Below, in pieces: positions 18,201 through 25,398 of a stretch of DNA of 64,000 nucleotides. The notes beneath the pieces are model-generated. The model was not told the DNA's origin. It ran no database searches and saw only the letters and a program-made list of their open reading frames with translations. This stretch comes from Candidatus Leptovillus gracilis (GTDB lineage Bacteria; Chloroflexota; Anaerolineae; Promineifilales; Promineifilaceae), in the NCBI GenBank assembly GCA_016716065.1, contig JADJXA010000001.1, forward strand, positions 990,205 to 1,054,204, in the 5' to 3' direction. Every line of letters starts with the position of its first letter. The stretch's first letter is position 1. Both the position numbers and the translations under genes were made by a program.

Positions 18201-20126
18201 TAAATAACGGTTCTGGCGCAAATCTACGCCGCGCTGCAAATCCACCTGGCCGACGACGCGGGCGTTCAGGGCGTCAGCGCCGCGAGCAATGGCGCGGGTA
18301 AAGCCAAAAATTGTCCCGGCAGCCTCGTCGGTAATGATGGCCCGGCTGACAAAACGGTCTCGGTGGCTTTCAACCAGTGGTTCGACCACCAGGCTGCTGC
18401 CGCTGCCTTCAGTGGCCGAGACCAGGATAAGGTGACGGCCGTCGGTGGCGGCCACGTCGGCGCCGACGGCGGCGTCTATGGCGTCGGCCAGTTGGCGCAG
18501 GGTGGCGGCGCGGATGTTGGCGGCGTGGCTGCGCAAGTTGATGGTCAGCGGACGGCCGTCTACCACCAGACGCAGCAAATAACGGGCCAACAAATCCACG
18601 CCGTCGCTCAGGTCGGCCGCGCCGACGATGCTGGCGGGCGTAGCCGCGCGGCCAAAAAAGTCACGCGGGCCAATGCCAAAGAGGGGCCGCGCCGCATCGC
18701 CGCCGTCCGGCGTCAGGAAGACAATTTCGCTGCCGCTGCCGCTGGTAGGCGAAGTAAGGGTGAGAAAACGGCCGTTATGCGCCGCAATTTGCCCGCCCAC
18801 CCCTTCATTGATGGCCGCGACCAATTCGGGTAATTGGGTGTTGGCAGCGACGCCCCCCCGACAGTCAATGTCCGGCATGGTTGCGCCGTCCAGTCTCAGG
18901 CGCAGGAAGGGCTGCGTCGTCAGGTCCACGCCCCCGCTCAAATCGCGGCGGCCAATCACCTGAGCGGCGCGTGGGCCGCGCCCGACGTGGGTTTTGCTGA
19001 TGGGGCCAAACAAGCGGCCCAGCGCCTGCTGCGCGGCGGCCTGCTGGAAGACGATGCTGCTGCCCAGGCCGGGCGTGGGTGATTGGAGGATGAGGAAGCG
19101 CCCATCGTGGGTGACGGCATCTTCCAAACCGAGCGCCGTGTTGATGGCTTCTACTACCTGATCGAGTAGGGTATGGGCCTCGTCGGGGCCAGCGACGTCA
19201 ATTTCGGCCAGGCGGCTGCCGTCTAGCAGCAGGCGCAGGTAGCGGGCTTCGCGCAGGTCGAGGACGCCGCTGAGGTCTACTGTGCCGCGCACGATGGCTG
19301 CTTCTTCGTCACGGCCGTTGTAGCTGCGCGGCGGCAAGCCCAACAGGGTGTCGGCGGCGTCGTTGAGGGTGTCGTGGACTTCGATGACCTGACCTGCGCC
19401 GCGTTCGGGGGTGGCGAGGGTGAGGGAACGGCCGTCGAAGCTGGCAATATCCAGCCCTACTTCGGCGTTGATCGCAGCGGCGATTTCGCTGCCGCTGACG
19501 GCGGCAGGGTCGGCGGCTGACGCGGCGATGTCAATTTCAAAAGGACCGGTCCCATTGACTTGCAGGCGCAGGATGTTGGCGGTACGGCCGTCTACTTTGC
19601 CGCTGAGGTCGGTAGCGCTTTTGACCAGGGCGGCGGTGGCGGAACGGCCGTGTTCGCTGGCGGAACGCAGCCCCAGCACCAGTTCGGCAGCGTCGCCGCC
19701 GCCAGCTTCGCTGAGGGTGACAGCGTCATTGTCACGGGTCCACCAGGTATCCATCTCCTCGTAGGCGTCGGCGATGTGCAGCCCCAACGCTTCGGCGGTG
19801 ATGCGTAAAACGCCCTGCACGGTGACGGTCCCATCGAGGAACGTGCGCACATAGCGTTTGAGATGCTCGCGGAATTCTTCCACGCCTTCATCGTCACGTG
19901 GGGCCAGGCCGTAGAGGGCGGCGATGCGCGCCAGGTCGTCAATTTCCTGGGCCAGCAGGTCGGCGTAATCCACCCAATGGGCCTGCATGACGGCGGCCAG
20001 GCTGTTTTCGCCATCTTGCAGTTGGCGGCCAAAGGCGTCTACCACAGCGCGCAGGGTGGGACCATGCGGCCGTTTCTGGAAGGTCGCGGGCAGGTAACTG
20101 ATGATGCGGTCGGTTTTATTTGCCAT
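15276..20126 (-). CDS. eCIS baseplate protein, gpI/Pvc12-like, with eight tandem ~110-aa repeats
   Basis: A 1616-residue protein. Residues 1-165 (IISYLPATFQK, then RIAALYGLAPRDDEGVEEFR and LRITAEALGLHIADAYEE) resemble the wedge/gpI-type tail proteins of eCIS. Residues about 170-1050 contain eight repeats, each with a DLSGGVDLR..RYLRLRIDG opening, an EIVAAINAAL core, DGRFLTLTSPTVGAGS, then FG and a spacer. The INAA core recalls the flagellin/hook IN motif, an inference from pattern only. Residues 1050-1616 include a possible jelly-roll and RFNHARFDQARF repeats. A (TCCGAAA)n tandem repeat lies in frame at about residues 1128-1139. It follows gpJ and a 106-aa gene, as Pvc12 follows Pvc11. Much longer than usual Pvc12, so it could form a rigid baseplate extension. 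Confidence 0.72.
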   Translation of the reverse strand: MANKTDRIISYLPATFQKRPHGPTLRAVVDAFGRQLQDGENSLAAVMQAHWVDYADLLAQEIDDLARIAALYGLAPRDDEGVEEFREHLKRYVRTFLDGTVTVQGVLRITAEALGLHIADAYEEMDTWWTRDNDAVTLSEAGGGDAAELVLGLRSASEHGRSATAALVKSATDLSGKVDGRTANILRLQVNGTGPFEIDIAASAADPAAVSGSEIAAAINAEVGLDIASFDGRSLTLATPERGAGQVIEVHDTLNDAADTLLGLPPRSYNGRDEEAAIVRGTVDLSGVLDLREARYLRLLLDGSRLAEIDVAGPDEAHTLLDQVVEAINTALGLEDAVTHDGRFLILQSPTPGLGSSIVFQQAAAQQALGRLFGPISKTHVGRGPRAAQVIGRRDLSGGVDLTTQPFLRLRLDGATMPDIDCRGGVAANTQLPELVAAINEGVGGQIAAHNGRFLTLTSPTSGSGSEIVFLTPDGGDAARPLFGIGPRDFFGRAATPASIVGAADLSDGVDLLARYLLRLVVDGRPLTINLRSHAANIRAATLRQLADAIDAAVGADVAATDGRHLILVSATEGSGSSLVVEPLVESHRDRFVSRAIITDEAAGTIFGFTRAIARGADALNARVVGQVDLQRGVDLRQNRYLRLRIDGGDAVEIDCAGTRPRATLLPEIVDAINHALNRTPTVASSNGRRLILSSHTVGANSRITFAPPRVTDALPLLLDAAPGEFRGQNAEQVRFVGTVDLSGGANLSSASAIKLGLDGAAPIEIECAANAADPASASLNEIVIAINLALGRNVVTHDGAHLIITSPTVGAGSQLLFAAPAAANATAALFGIAAPREYRGRDASPAQVIGAQDLSGGVDLRVIRFLRLGIDGKPPLDVDCLLPNVADAAAVTLDEIVAAINAALKAKVAAHDGKFLSLLSPTVGQNGRIILAEHSSGDARAALFGSVPDETTGADPVPAILEGQTNLLTPVNLSRRSHIRLAVNGGLPTDIDVAGDFPPTTFADDMADAINAVFPDMASVTADNHLRLTAPSAGQNSRLELLPLRALDVIEYPPTAQPLLPQQVTHGGRWHADNSGAAAGYAEVSITAPLGVAAPTLVNEALGWQVRLLVALARNETARLWVEDGRLQSEIRNPKSEIRPIPGNQILVGPLGGQTWVPFDGVWQLSGDDDGPPTLQLNNSLADNLVQLVARHSIQPGSDVGVSVTAAAIPPIALDAVRDDGQVVVVNGRLHPTAAGCHLLDADGHFVADVRAGAGISLADFADRVVRLRATIHADAQPLLLVQQVEALFSVTLRFQSAEGDAITEAYEGVTIGGDPAADEALIRRIGQRPSAFVRAVSWPKATVLSLPQGRSSWRFLDCYGPRFNHARFDQARFPGGVCLDRGVFNVSRFANTPPEPVVAVFTSIHDLPDPPVQVSFAYERYQPGAFLVRLPADLPERFGGRFNQARFGQGKGRPEVYETAVTDPPNDDLYIVKLLNTRSALVEAQIVPRVPLGWTAVPMPFRDPHYLTLGSPANPAQIYLTDVGIDGFLRIQAREPGAFGNNIAIAARSSGPAMFDFSVIYEGVPFENARQTVLGRPLSALTTDSLEPGPVGVLQAKAAGVSVRVIRERTREVG
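16709..16741. repeat. in-frame TCCGAAA tandem repeat inside the gpI-like gene
   Basis: Thirty-three bases consist of about 4.7 copies of the 7-bp word TCCGAAA (minus strand), read as SEIRNPK-type residues. The same word otherwise occurs in a spacer (4754-4775). Three different residues are made per two copies because 7 is not a multiple of 3, so the insertion kept frame only through its total length. Confidence 0.75.
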
Positions 20127-20130
20127 AGGA

Positions 20131-20198
20131 TTAGTTGTTAGTTGGGAGTTGATAGTTGTTAGTGGGGTCTATCCAGTAACAACTATCAACTATCAACT
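20131..20198. repeat. TAGTTGT/ACAACTA heptad hairpin between the 106-aa gene and the gpI-like gene
   Basis: TTAGTTGTTAGTTGGGAGTT and GATAGTTGTTAG are followed by a GGGGTCTATCC loop and AACAACTATCAACTATCAACT. The arms are complementary heptad arrays. The TGA stop of the 106-aa gene is read from the AGTTGATAG complement. Copies of the family lie at 30578-30651, 32411-32434 and 34741-34793. Confidence 0.7.
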
Positions 20199-20513
20199 GC
20201 TCTCTTGCAGCACAATGTCGGCGGGTTCGATGTCCAGGACGACACAGCCAGGCTGGCCGTCTACCTGGGCGACGATTTGGAAATCGCCGGATTCGATTTG
20301 GGCGTCGGTGGCCGGGCTGCCATCAGTAGCTCGCAGCAGGGTGCGGTCGGCGATGCGCGTGCTGGTGGGGACGAGGGGCGGCGTTTGGGCAACGGCCGTG
20401 CCAATGGCGGCCCGTATTGCGTCCGGGTCTGTGCCTGCGCCTTGAACGGCCGTCACCAACGCATCCACCAACGATTCAGCCGCCGGGCGTCCCAGGTCAG
20501 ACTTCCACACCAA
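20193..20513 (-). CDS. small eCIS-cluster protein (106 aa), unknown function
   Basis: No family recognised. The N-terminal half is helical (AAESLVDALVTAVQGAGTDPDAIRAAIGTAV), the second half beta-like (DFQIVAQVDGQPGCVVLDIEPADIVL). The start is a TTG at 20513 or GTG at 20510; it would overlap the C-terminus of gpJ if the proposed frameshift in gpJ is corrected, in keeping with tight packing. Its stop lies in the heptad hairpin. A small protein between gpJ and the gpI-like gene may be a baseplate accessory. Confidence 0.55.
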   Translation of the reverse strand: MVWKSDLGRPAAESLVDALVTAVQGAGTDPDAIRAAIGTAVAQTPPLVPTSTRIADRTLLRATDGSPATDAQIESGDFQIVAQVDGQPGCVVLDIEPADIVLQESS

Positions 20514-20552
20514 TCACGTCCACAATGGTCACCTCGCTCACATCGTCCACGC

Positions 20553-21764
20553 TCACCGCTTCGCAGCTTGGCCCACGGCCGGTTGGGCGCTGCAGCCGTC
20601 CACGTAGGCTTGCAAGGCGGCGATTATCTCGTCGGCCACTTTTAGTTTACCGGCGGCGGTAAGGCCGGGGGCGATGGTGGCGAAGATGCGCGGCTTAAAA
20701 AAAACGTAGCGGCTGACAATGGTCGCCTGCACGCCGGCGGCGCGGGTCTCCTGCACGGCGGCGTTCAGGCTGGGAAAACGCTCCGGCTCCGATTCAACGA
20801 GCAGGACCACCGTACCCAATTCTGAACGGTGATCGGGTGAGCTGTTGGGGTCCCACACTTCGGTCAGCTTGCCGCGCCCCTCAAAAACCACACGCTGCAG
20901 GGCGGCCAGGGTCGCTTTGCCCAGGGAACGCAGCGCCGCTTTGGCCCGGAGGCGCAGTTCGGTGTCGGTTTCGTCTTCCGCGCCCAGGAAGGTGGCGTCG
21001 AAATTGGTGACGCGGGCGATGCCGGCGATGGGCTGCATCATCTGGCTGATGGCCCCGGCGGCCACTTTGCCCTTGTCGCCCTTGAAGGCAGCCCCGGCGC
21101 GGATGGGGGCGTCTATGCGGACCTGCCCCTGCTGCAAGGTGCGCGGCTGGGTGGTCTCGAAGAGGACGTCCCCTTTGGCCGTCGCCAGCAGCGTGCCTTC
21201 AGGGATGGTGATGTTGCCGCTGCTGGCTGTGTCGCGGAAAAACGTCGCCAGACCAACGGCAAAATCTTTGGTCTTGCGGCTGACGCCGAGAATGGCGACA
21301 ACCAGCTCCAGCGAACGGCCGGTGGCTGTGTCTATAAAGCCAGAGAGGTAGGCCAGGTTGATTTGGTTGTAAACGGTGGCAATCTCGCGGCTGACGGCTT
21401 CACTGAGGGTGCGGGTGACGCTGCCAACGTTGATGTCGGTGAGCGGTGAGCGGCTGCTCTGGCGGAAGTAGTCTACGTGGAAGGTGGTGTTGTCCTCGGG
21501 CAGTGTGCCGGTGCTGTCCCATTCGACAGCGTTGCTGCCGATGTTGAAGAGGAAGTCTACTTCTTTAAGGAAGGTACGATGACGGCCGTCGGCGATGCCG
21601 GTGATGCCGCGAATGTCCTGGGCCGGTTCGGCCAGGGGGTAGAGGTCGCTTTTGATATCGAAGATGATCGGTTCGTTGACCACGCCGCCGACGATGGCGG
21701 TGAGGACGTCGTCTACGATTTCTTGGTACGGCCGTTCAATTAAAGTGACAGTTTCATCATTCAT
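20553..21764 (-). CDS. baseplate wedge protein gpJ / Pvc11-like
   Basis: A 403-residue protein of the Baseplate_J family: VFNQINLAYLSGF-type helix (YNQINLAYLSGFIDTATG), then GVSRKTKDFAVGLATFFRDT, then the long TIPEGTLLATAKGDVLFETTQ segment typical of gpJ, and a DETDTELRLRAKAALRSLGKATLAALQR block. The ATG at 21764 has AGGAGG 9 nt upstream; an in-frame extension to 22100 only overlaps the gp25 gene. The C-terminus appears frameshifted near 20595: the present frame ends in QPAVGQAAKR, while the +1 frame continues to SVDDVSEVTIVDVIGVEV with a stop at 20497, the valine-rich ending usual for gpJ. gpJ links the spike hub to the baseplate wedges. Confidence 0.85.
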   Translation of the reverse strand: MNDETVTLIERPYQEIVDDVLTAIVGGVVNEPIIFDIKSDLYPLAEPAQDIRGITGIADGRHRTFLKEVDFLFNIGSNAVEWDSTGTLPEDNTTFHVDYFRQSSRSPLTDINVGSVTRTLSEAVSREIATVYNQINLAYLSGFIDTATGRSLELVVAILGVSRKTKDFAVGLATFFRDTASSGNITIPEGTLLATAKGDVLFETTQPRTLQQGQVRIDAPIRAGAAFKGDKGKVAAGAISQMMQPIAGIARVTNFDATFLGAEDETDTELRLRAKAALRSLGKATLAALQRVVFEGRGKLTEVWDPNSSPDHRSELGTVVLLVESEPERFPSLNAAVQETRAAGVQATIVSRYVFFKPRIFATIAPGLTAAGKLKVADEIIAALQAYVDGCSAQPAVGQAAKR

Positions 21765-21790
21765 GCAAGGGCCTCCTCGGAAAACAAGTG

Positions 21791-21826
21791 AACGCAAAGG
21801 CGCAAAGGAGCAGAGGCGCAAAGGAA
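21791..21826. repeat. GCAAAGG tandem repeat
   Basis: The spacer between gpJ and gp25 contains AACGCAAAGGCGCAAAGGAG and CAGAGGCGCAAAGGAAGG, copies of the 8-9-bp word GCGCAAAGG. It lies just upstream of the gpJ ribosome-binding site. Confidence 0.5.
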
Positions 21827-21861
21827 GGTAACGAATAAGGGTTCTAATAGATAAACGAAGT

Positions 21862-22341
21862 TCATAACAATAATCCGCCACCGGCCAGGCCGGCTTCGAT
21901 GAAAAACGGGAAAACCAGGTTGAGTACGGTGTCGCTGAAGATGGGGCGCAGGTTGACGCTGATGTCCAACCGGCCGCGATCGGCAGGGTTGGTTTCGACG
22001 GTGACGCGCAGCACTTCGGCGACGCGGGGTTCGGCGGCCAGCGCTTCCAGCACGTAGAGCTTGGCGCGGTTGCGGTTGGTGAGGGTGTTGGGTTCGCCAA
22101 TGAGCTGGAAGAGCCGGGAGCCGTAAGTGGGATGACCCAGCGGCTCCAGTTCGCCCTGTTGGGTGAGGAAACGGAGGAGGAGGGCTTGTTGCAGGTTGGT
22201 AACGGCCGTTACCGTCTCCAAATCCACCAGCCCCGTCGCCAACCGCTCCTTCACAAACAGGTCATGGCCTGGATGCAGGTCATTCTGCTGCCGCAAGTCG
22301 CGCAGCAGGCGCAAATCTGTACCCCATCGTTCGTTTGTCAT
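21862..22341 (-). CDS. gp25/gpW-like baseplate protein (Pvc9-like)
   Basis: A 159-residue protein resembling GPW_gp25: DLETVTAVTNLQQALLLRFLT, then GELEPLGHPTYGSRLFQLIGE, and ILFVEALA-type segment (KLYVLEALAAEPRVAEVLRV). In T4 and in eCIS this protein nucleates sheath assembly at the inner baseplate. I chose ATG 22341 (MTNERWGTDL); the frame is open five codons further but no ribosome-binding site distinguishes them. It lies between PAAR and gpJ, the usual Pvc9-11 neighbourhood. Confidence 0.87.
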   Translation of the reverse strand: MTNERWGTDLRLLRDLRQQNDLHPGHDLFVKERLATGLVDLETVTAVTNLQQALLLRFLTQQGELEPLGHPTYGSRLFQLIGEPNTLTNRNRAKLYVLEALAAEPRVAEVLRVTVETNPADRGRLDISVNLRPIFSDTVLNLVFPFFIEAGLAGGGLLL

Positions 22342-22391
22342 AAGTCGTTTTCCCAATGGAAAGTTGGTTGGTTAACAGCCAACCAACCCTA

Positions 22392-22682
22392 TTACCCGCC
22401 AATCAATACCTGCGGCGAACCGGCTACAATCGTGCCGCCGTGCGCTGTCTGGTCGCCCATACGCGCGGCCGGCAGGTTGTTGATAAACACCGTCATCGAG
22501 CCGATGATGATGGTATCCGGCGGCCCGACACAGGTTGCCATGTCCGTCACCCGCGCCGCCGGCAGGCCGCCAATCAACACATTAAACGACCCCAGGATGA
22601 TGGGGCCGCCCACGTGGGGCACGACGCCGTTCACCAAAGGACACACGTGCATGTCAGTTATTCGCGCCGCCGGTTTAGACAT
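22392..22682 (-). CDS. PAAR-domain spike tip protein (Pvc10-like)
   Basis: A 96-residue PAAR protein: three repeats with PAARITD, PAARVTD and PAARMGD, plus the histidines and cysteine (MHVCPL, QTAHGG) that bind the metal at the tip. PAAR caps the VgrG/gpV spike and sharpens it for membrane puncture. It immediately follows the gpV gene, as expected. Confidence 0.93.
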   Translation of the reverse strand: MSKPAARITDMHVCPLVNGVVPHVGGPIILGSFNVLIGGLPAARVTDMATCVGPPDTIIIGSMTVFINNLPAARMGDQTAHGGTIVAGSPQVLIGG

Positions 22683-22702
22683 TCCTGTTCTCCTGCGAAA
22701 CT

Positions 22703-22751
22703 GGGAGCGCGGACGTCCCGTCCGCCCCGGCAGGCGAAACGCCTGCGCTCC
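22703..22751. repeat. GGGAGCGC inverted-repeat element, copy A
   Basis: GGGAGCGCGGACGTCCCGTC and CGCCCCGGCAGGCGAAACGC are followed by CTGCGCTCC. It joins two small hairpins inside an outer GGAGCGC/GCGCTCC pair. It sits between PAAR and gpV genes. Further copies: 41880-41928, 51183-51232 and, inside a gene, 59792-59816. Confidence 0.75.
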
Positions 22752-22753
22752 AT

Positions 22754-23560
22754 CTAATTTATCTTCACCATCGCCCCACTAATTTCCGTGATGGCGCTGC
22801 TCTTCACCGAGGCCGATGCCTGACCTTCTAGTTTGGCTTCGACGCCGCCCTTCACTTCGGCCTGGGTTCCGGCTTCCACCATCACCTTCATTTGCCCCTT
22901 AATGCTGACATTCATCCCTTCCAGGCTCAGGTCGCCGTTGGCTTTGAGCGACATGCTGCCGGCCGCTTCGACCTTCACGTCACCATCCTGATTCATGGTG
23001 ATTTTGGTGCGGCCGGTAAGCACTGTCACCGTGCCGCCGCTGCTGTGTGGCTGGTCCAGCACCATTTCCGTGTCGCCGGCGGTGGCCCGCACCGCACCAT
23101 CGCTGATGCGCACCGTAATTTGCGGCGGCATTTCCAGAATCATCTCGCGTGGTTCGGAGCCGCTGCCGCTGTTGCGGATAGCGGCCATGATGGTCTGGTC
23201 GTCCGGCTCGGCCAGGGGCAGGCGAAAAATGATTTCGTTGGGATTGTTCAGCGGCGGCCGATCGGCATCGTTGTAAAGACGGCCGATAATGATCGGCTGG
23301 TTCACGTCGCCTTTGTCGAAGTTCAGCAGCACCAGGTCGCCCACGTTGGGAATAGAGACTGTGCCGACGTGGCCGGTGGCGACAGGAACCCGCTTGAGCA
23401 GCAGGCCGCTGTTTTTCAGGCGCACGTCGCAGCCGTAGTTGTCGTTGTCGCTGCCGCTGCTGTGCGGATAGACAGCTTCAACCAGGCCAAGTTCGGCGAT
23501 GTGCAGCGCGCGCAGTTCGTGCCGGATGATTTGTTGGAGTGTGTTGACGATGGTGGTCAT
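22754..23560 (-). CDS. gpV/VgrG-type spike protein (Pvc8 C-terminal part)
   Basis: A 268-residue protein. The N-terminal OB-fold region (YGCDVRLKNSGLLLKRVPVA, SIPNVGDLVLLNFDKGD, PIIIGRLYN) matches gp5/VgrG OB domains. The C-terminal half is a run of short alternating beta repeats (DGDVKVEAAGSMSLKANGDLSLEG and following, shown here in pieces: VKVEAAGSM, LSLEGMNVSIKG, VEAKLEG) that form a trimeric beta-helix needle. It carries PAAR at its tip. Separated from gpD by a heptad-repeat spacer; in many eCIS the gpD and gpV parts are a single Pvc8 protein, so here the gene is split. Confidence 0.88.
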   Translation of the reverse strand: MTTIVNTLQQIIRHELRALHIAELGLVEAVYPHSSGSDNDNYGCDVRLKNSGLLLKRVPVATGHVGTVSIPNVGDLVLLNFDKGDVNQPIIIGRLYNDADRPPLNNPNEIIFRLPLAEPDDQTIMAAIRNSGSGSEPREMILEMPPQITVRISDGAVRATAGDTEMVLDQPHSSGGTVTVLTGRTKITMNQDGDVKVEAAGSMSLKANGDLSLEGMNVSIKGQMKVMVEAGTQAEVKGGVEAKLEGQASASVKSSAITEISGAMVKIN

Positions 23561-23578
23561 ACGATTATCTGTAACCTG

Positions 23579-23656
23579 AAGTCCGTATCCCGTTTCCCGA
23601 TGACGCTCACCGGAGGCAGCGCCCTACGGATTACCGAATACGGTTTACTGAATACG
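23579..23656. repeat. GTCCGTAT/ATACGGAC-type spacer element, copy 2
   Basis: AAGTCCGTATCCCGTTTCCC, a CACCGGAGGCAGCGCCC centre and ACGGATTACCGAATACGG lie between gpV and gpD genes. The layout is the same as at 8277-8390. A related AT-type run (CAGTATTCCGTATTCCGTTTACGG) lies at 29412-29463, and one begins at the right edge of the window. Confidence 0.6.
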
Positions 23657-23660
23657 AGTC

Positions 23661-24656
23661 CTACAATCCTCGGAAGCCAATGCGGGTGGTGAAGCCGCCA
23701 GTTTTGTCTATACGGTGGGTGACGCTGCGCACCTGGTAGGTGGCGTTGCGGCTGGCGTCGGGCAGATTGCGCAGTTGAATGGCGTCACCCAATTTGACTT
23801 TGGGCTGGCCGGTACTGAGCAGGACGCCGCGTAGGGTTTGGCGGTTGAGATGGATATGGGCAGCTTCGGCGGCGGCCAGGGCGGCTTCGGCCGTGCGCAG
23901 GGCAGGCCGTTCCAGCAGGCGCACCGGCACGCCGGAACCGGCCGCGCCTTTGCGCCCGGCAAAATCTTTGGTCAGCCAGGCCCACGATTCATCCCCCTGA
24001 CCACCGCCAGGACTTTCGCCCCAGGCTTGCACCTCGGCGGCGGCTAGAGGCGTCTGCAAAAATTCTAGCTCGACGATTTGTTTGGCGTAGTCGAAAATGT
24101 GAATGGCATTGCCGCTGAGGAAGCGGGCAAAAACCAGTTCGCCGTCGGCGTTGATGTATAGGTCGAAGCCGCACAGGTCGGCGAGTTGGCGCATGTGGTG
24201 GTAGAGGGAATTACGGCCGTCTACCCCATACGCCGGAAACGTGATGCCATCCTCGACGCGGGCCGTCTGGATGCCCGCCTGGTTTGCCAGGTCGCTGACG
24301 ATTTCGCCGGCGGTCATCAACTCGTAGGTCCGGTCGGTGAAGGCGTTCAGCAGCTTTTGCGCCGGGCTGTGGCCGATGACGCGGCGGTGGATGAGGCTGG
24401 ATTGGGCGCTGATGACCTGGCCGACGATGACCTGGGTCAGTTCGCCATCGCTAAAGCCCAACTCAATTTTGGCGTCCTCGTCGCGCTGGGGCTGGAAGCC
24501 GCCCACCTGCCCCAGCAGCAGGGTAAAGCTGTCGGCGGGGGTGTCCATGTCCAGGGCAACGGTGAGAGAAACGGCCGTGCTCGCCTGCGGTTCGTCGGTC
24601 GTGTCCACAATTTTGTCGCCGATGGTCAGCTTATAAGCGGGGTGTAGTAATGCCAT
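23661..24656 (-). CDS. gpD-like late-control protein (Pvc8 N-terminal part)
   Basis: A 331-residue protein of the phage late control D / VgrG hub family: FTLLLGQVGG, LGFSDGELTQVIVGQVISAQS, VIGHSPAQKLLNA, LANQAGIQ, the HHMRQLADLCGFDLYINADG motif seen in VgrG and gpD (receptor-like domain), and KLGDAIQLRNLPD near the end. It forms the upper hub of the spike. Its ATG overlaps the previous gene's stop (TAATG), so the two are translationally coupled. Confidence 0.88.
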   Translation of the reverse strand: MALLHPAYKLTIGDKIVDTTDEPQASTAVSLTVALDMDTPADSFTLLLGQVGGFQPQRDEDAKIELGFSDGELTQVIVGQVISAQSSLIHRRVIGHSPAQKLLNAFTDRTYELMTAGEIVSDLANQAGIQTARVEDGITFPAYGVDGRNSLYHHMRQLADLCGFDLYINADGELVFARFLSGNAIHIFDYAKQIVELEFLQTPLAAAEVQAWGESPGGGQGDESWAWLTKDFAGRKGAAGSGVPVRLLERPALRTAEAALAAAEAAHIHLNRQTLRGVLLSTGQPKVKLGDAIQLRNLPDASRNATYQVRSVTHRIDKTGGFTTRIGFRGL

Positions 24657-25384
24657 TACGCCCTCTGCGCTTCCAGTTCTTGCAGCCGCTGCACCGCTTC
24701 TGTCGCCAAAAATTGGGCGATGTAATCCCGATAAGAGCGGCTGATGCTCGCGGCCGCATACTGCTCAGACAGGTCAATTCGCGCCACGCACTCGGCTGCC
24801 AGGTCGGGGTGGGCCTGCGACAACTGCCGCAGTTCCTGCTGCGACCAGACGGCCAACGGGTCGGTGGCGCTGCCCAGTTCCGTCTGCCCAAAAGAAATTG
24901 GATTCCAACCGCCTCTAAAATGGCTCAGGATATACTCAATTTGGGCTTGAGCCGTGTGCAATTGTTGGTATTCGGCCGCCAACGCCCGCAGCCGTTCAGC
25001 TTCGGCGATGGCCCCGCGGATCTGGTTATCGGCCGTTTGTGTTTTGATGGCGTCCAGCGCCGCCCGCGTTGGCGCGTCGTTTGGGCTGTGCGCCAGGATG
25101 AGGATGGAGTAATAAGCCAGCCATTTGTTGGCTTCGTGGGCGCGCGCATTGGCCTGAAAATAGGCTGGCGGCTCGCCAAGCTGCTCCAGACTGCGCAGCG
25201 CGTCATAGGTCACTTTGCGCCGGTCTTCGTGGGCGGTTTCTTCGGCAATGCGCTTGAGCAGCGCCGCGAAGCGCCGGCTGCCGGACAATCCGGCCTGCAC
25301 AATGGCCTGTTGGACTTCCAATTCACCCGACTTGCCTTCCAGAGCCTGCCGGAGTTTGGTCTCAATTTGTTTGCTGCTTGCCAT
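24656..25384 (-). CDS. eCIS-cluster helical protein (242 aa), unknown function
   Basis: A predominantly helical 242-residue protein: SKQIETKLRQALEGKSGELE, a central helical block (NARAHEANKWLAYYSILILAH), coiled-coil-like AIAEAERLRALAAEYQQLHTA, and ISRSYRDYIAQFLATEAVQR near the end. No signal peptide. No family recognised. Coupled to gpD by a one-base overlap, and 14 bp downstream of the 1333-aa gene, so it may act with either, for example as an adaptor or chaperone. Confidence 0.65.
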   Translation of the reverse strand: MASSKQIETKLRQALEGKSGELEVQQAIVQAGLSGSRRFAALLKRIAEETAHEDRRKVTYDALRSLEQLGEPPAYFQANARAHEANKWLAYYSILILAHSPNDAPTRAALDAIKTQTADNQIRGAIAEAERLRALAAEYQQLHTAQAQIEYILSHFRGGWNPISFGQTELGSATDPLAVWSQQELRQLSQAHPDLAAECVARIDLSEQYAAASISRSYRDYIAQFLATEAVQRLQELEAQRA

Positions 25385-25398
25385 ATTGATCTCTCACA

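Noticed and set aside
20553..22100. Longer start for gpJ at 22100 (515 aa)
   Set aside because: The first 112 codons overlap the gp25 gene out of frame and are low complexity; the ATG at 21764 has a good ribosome-binding site.
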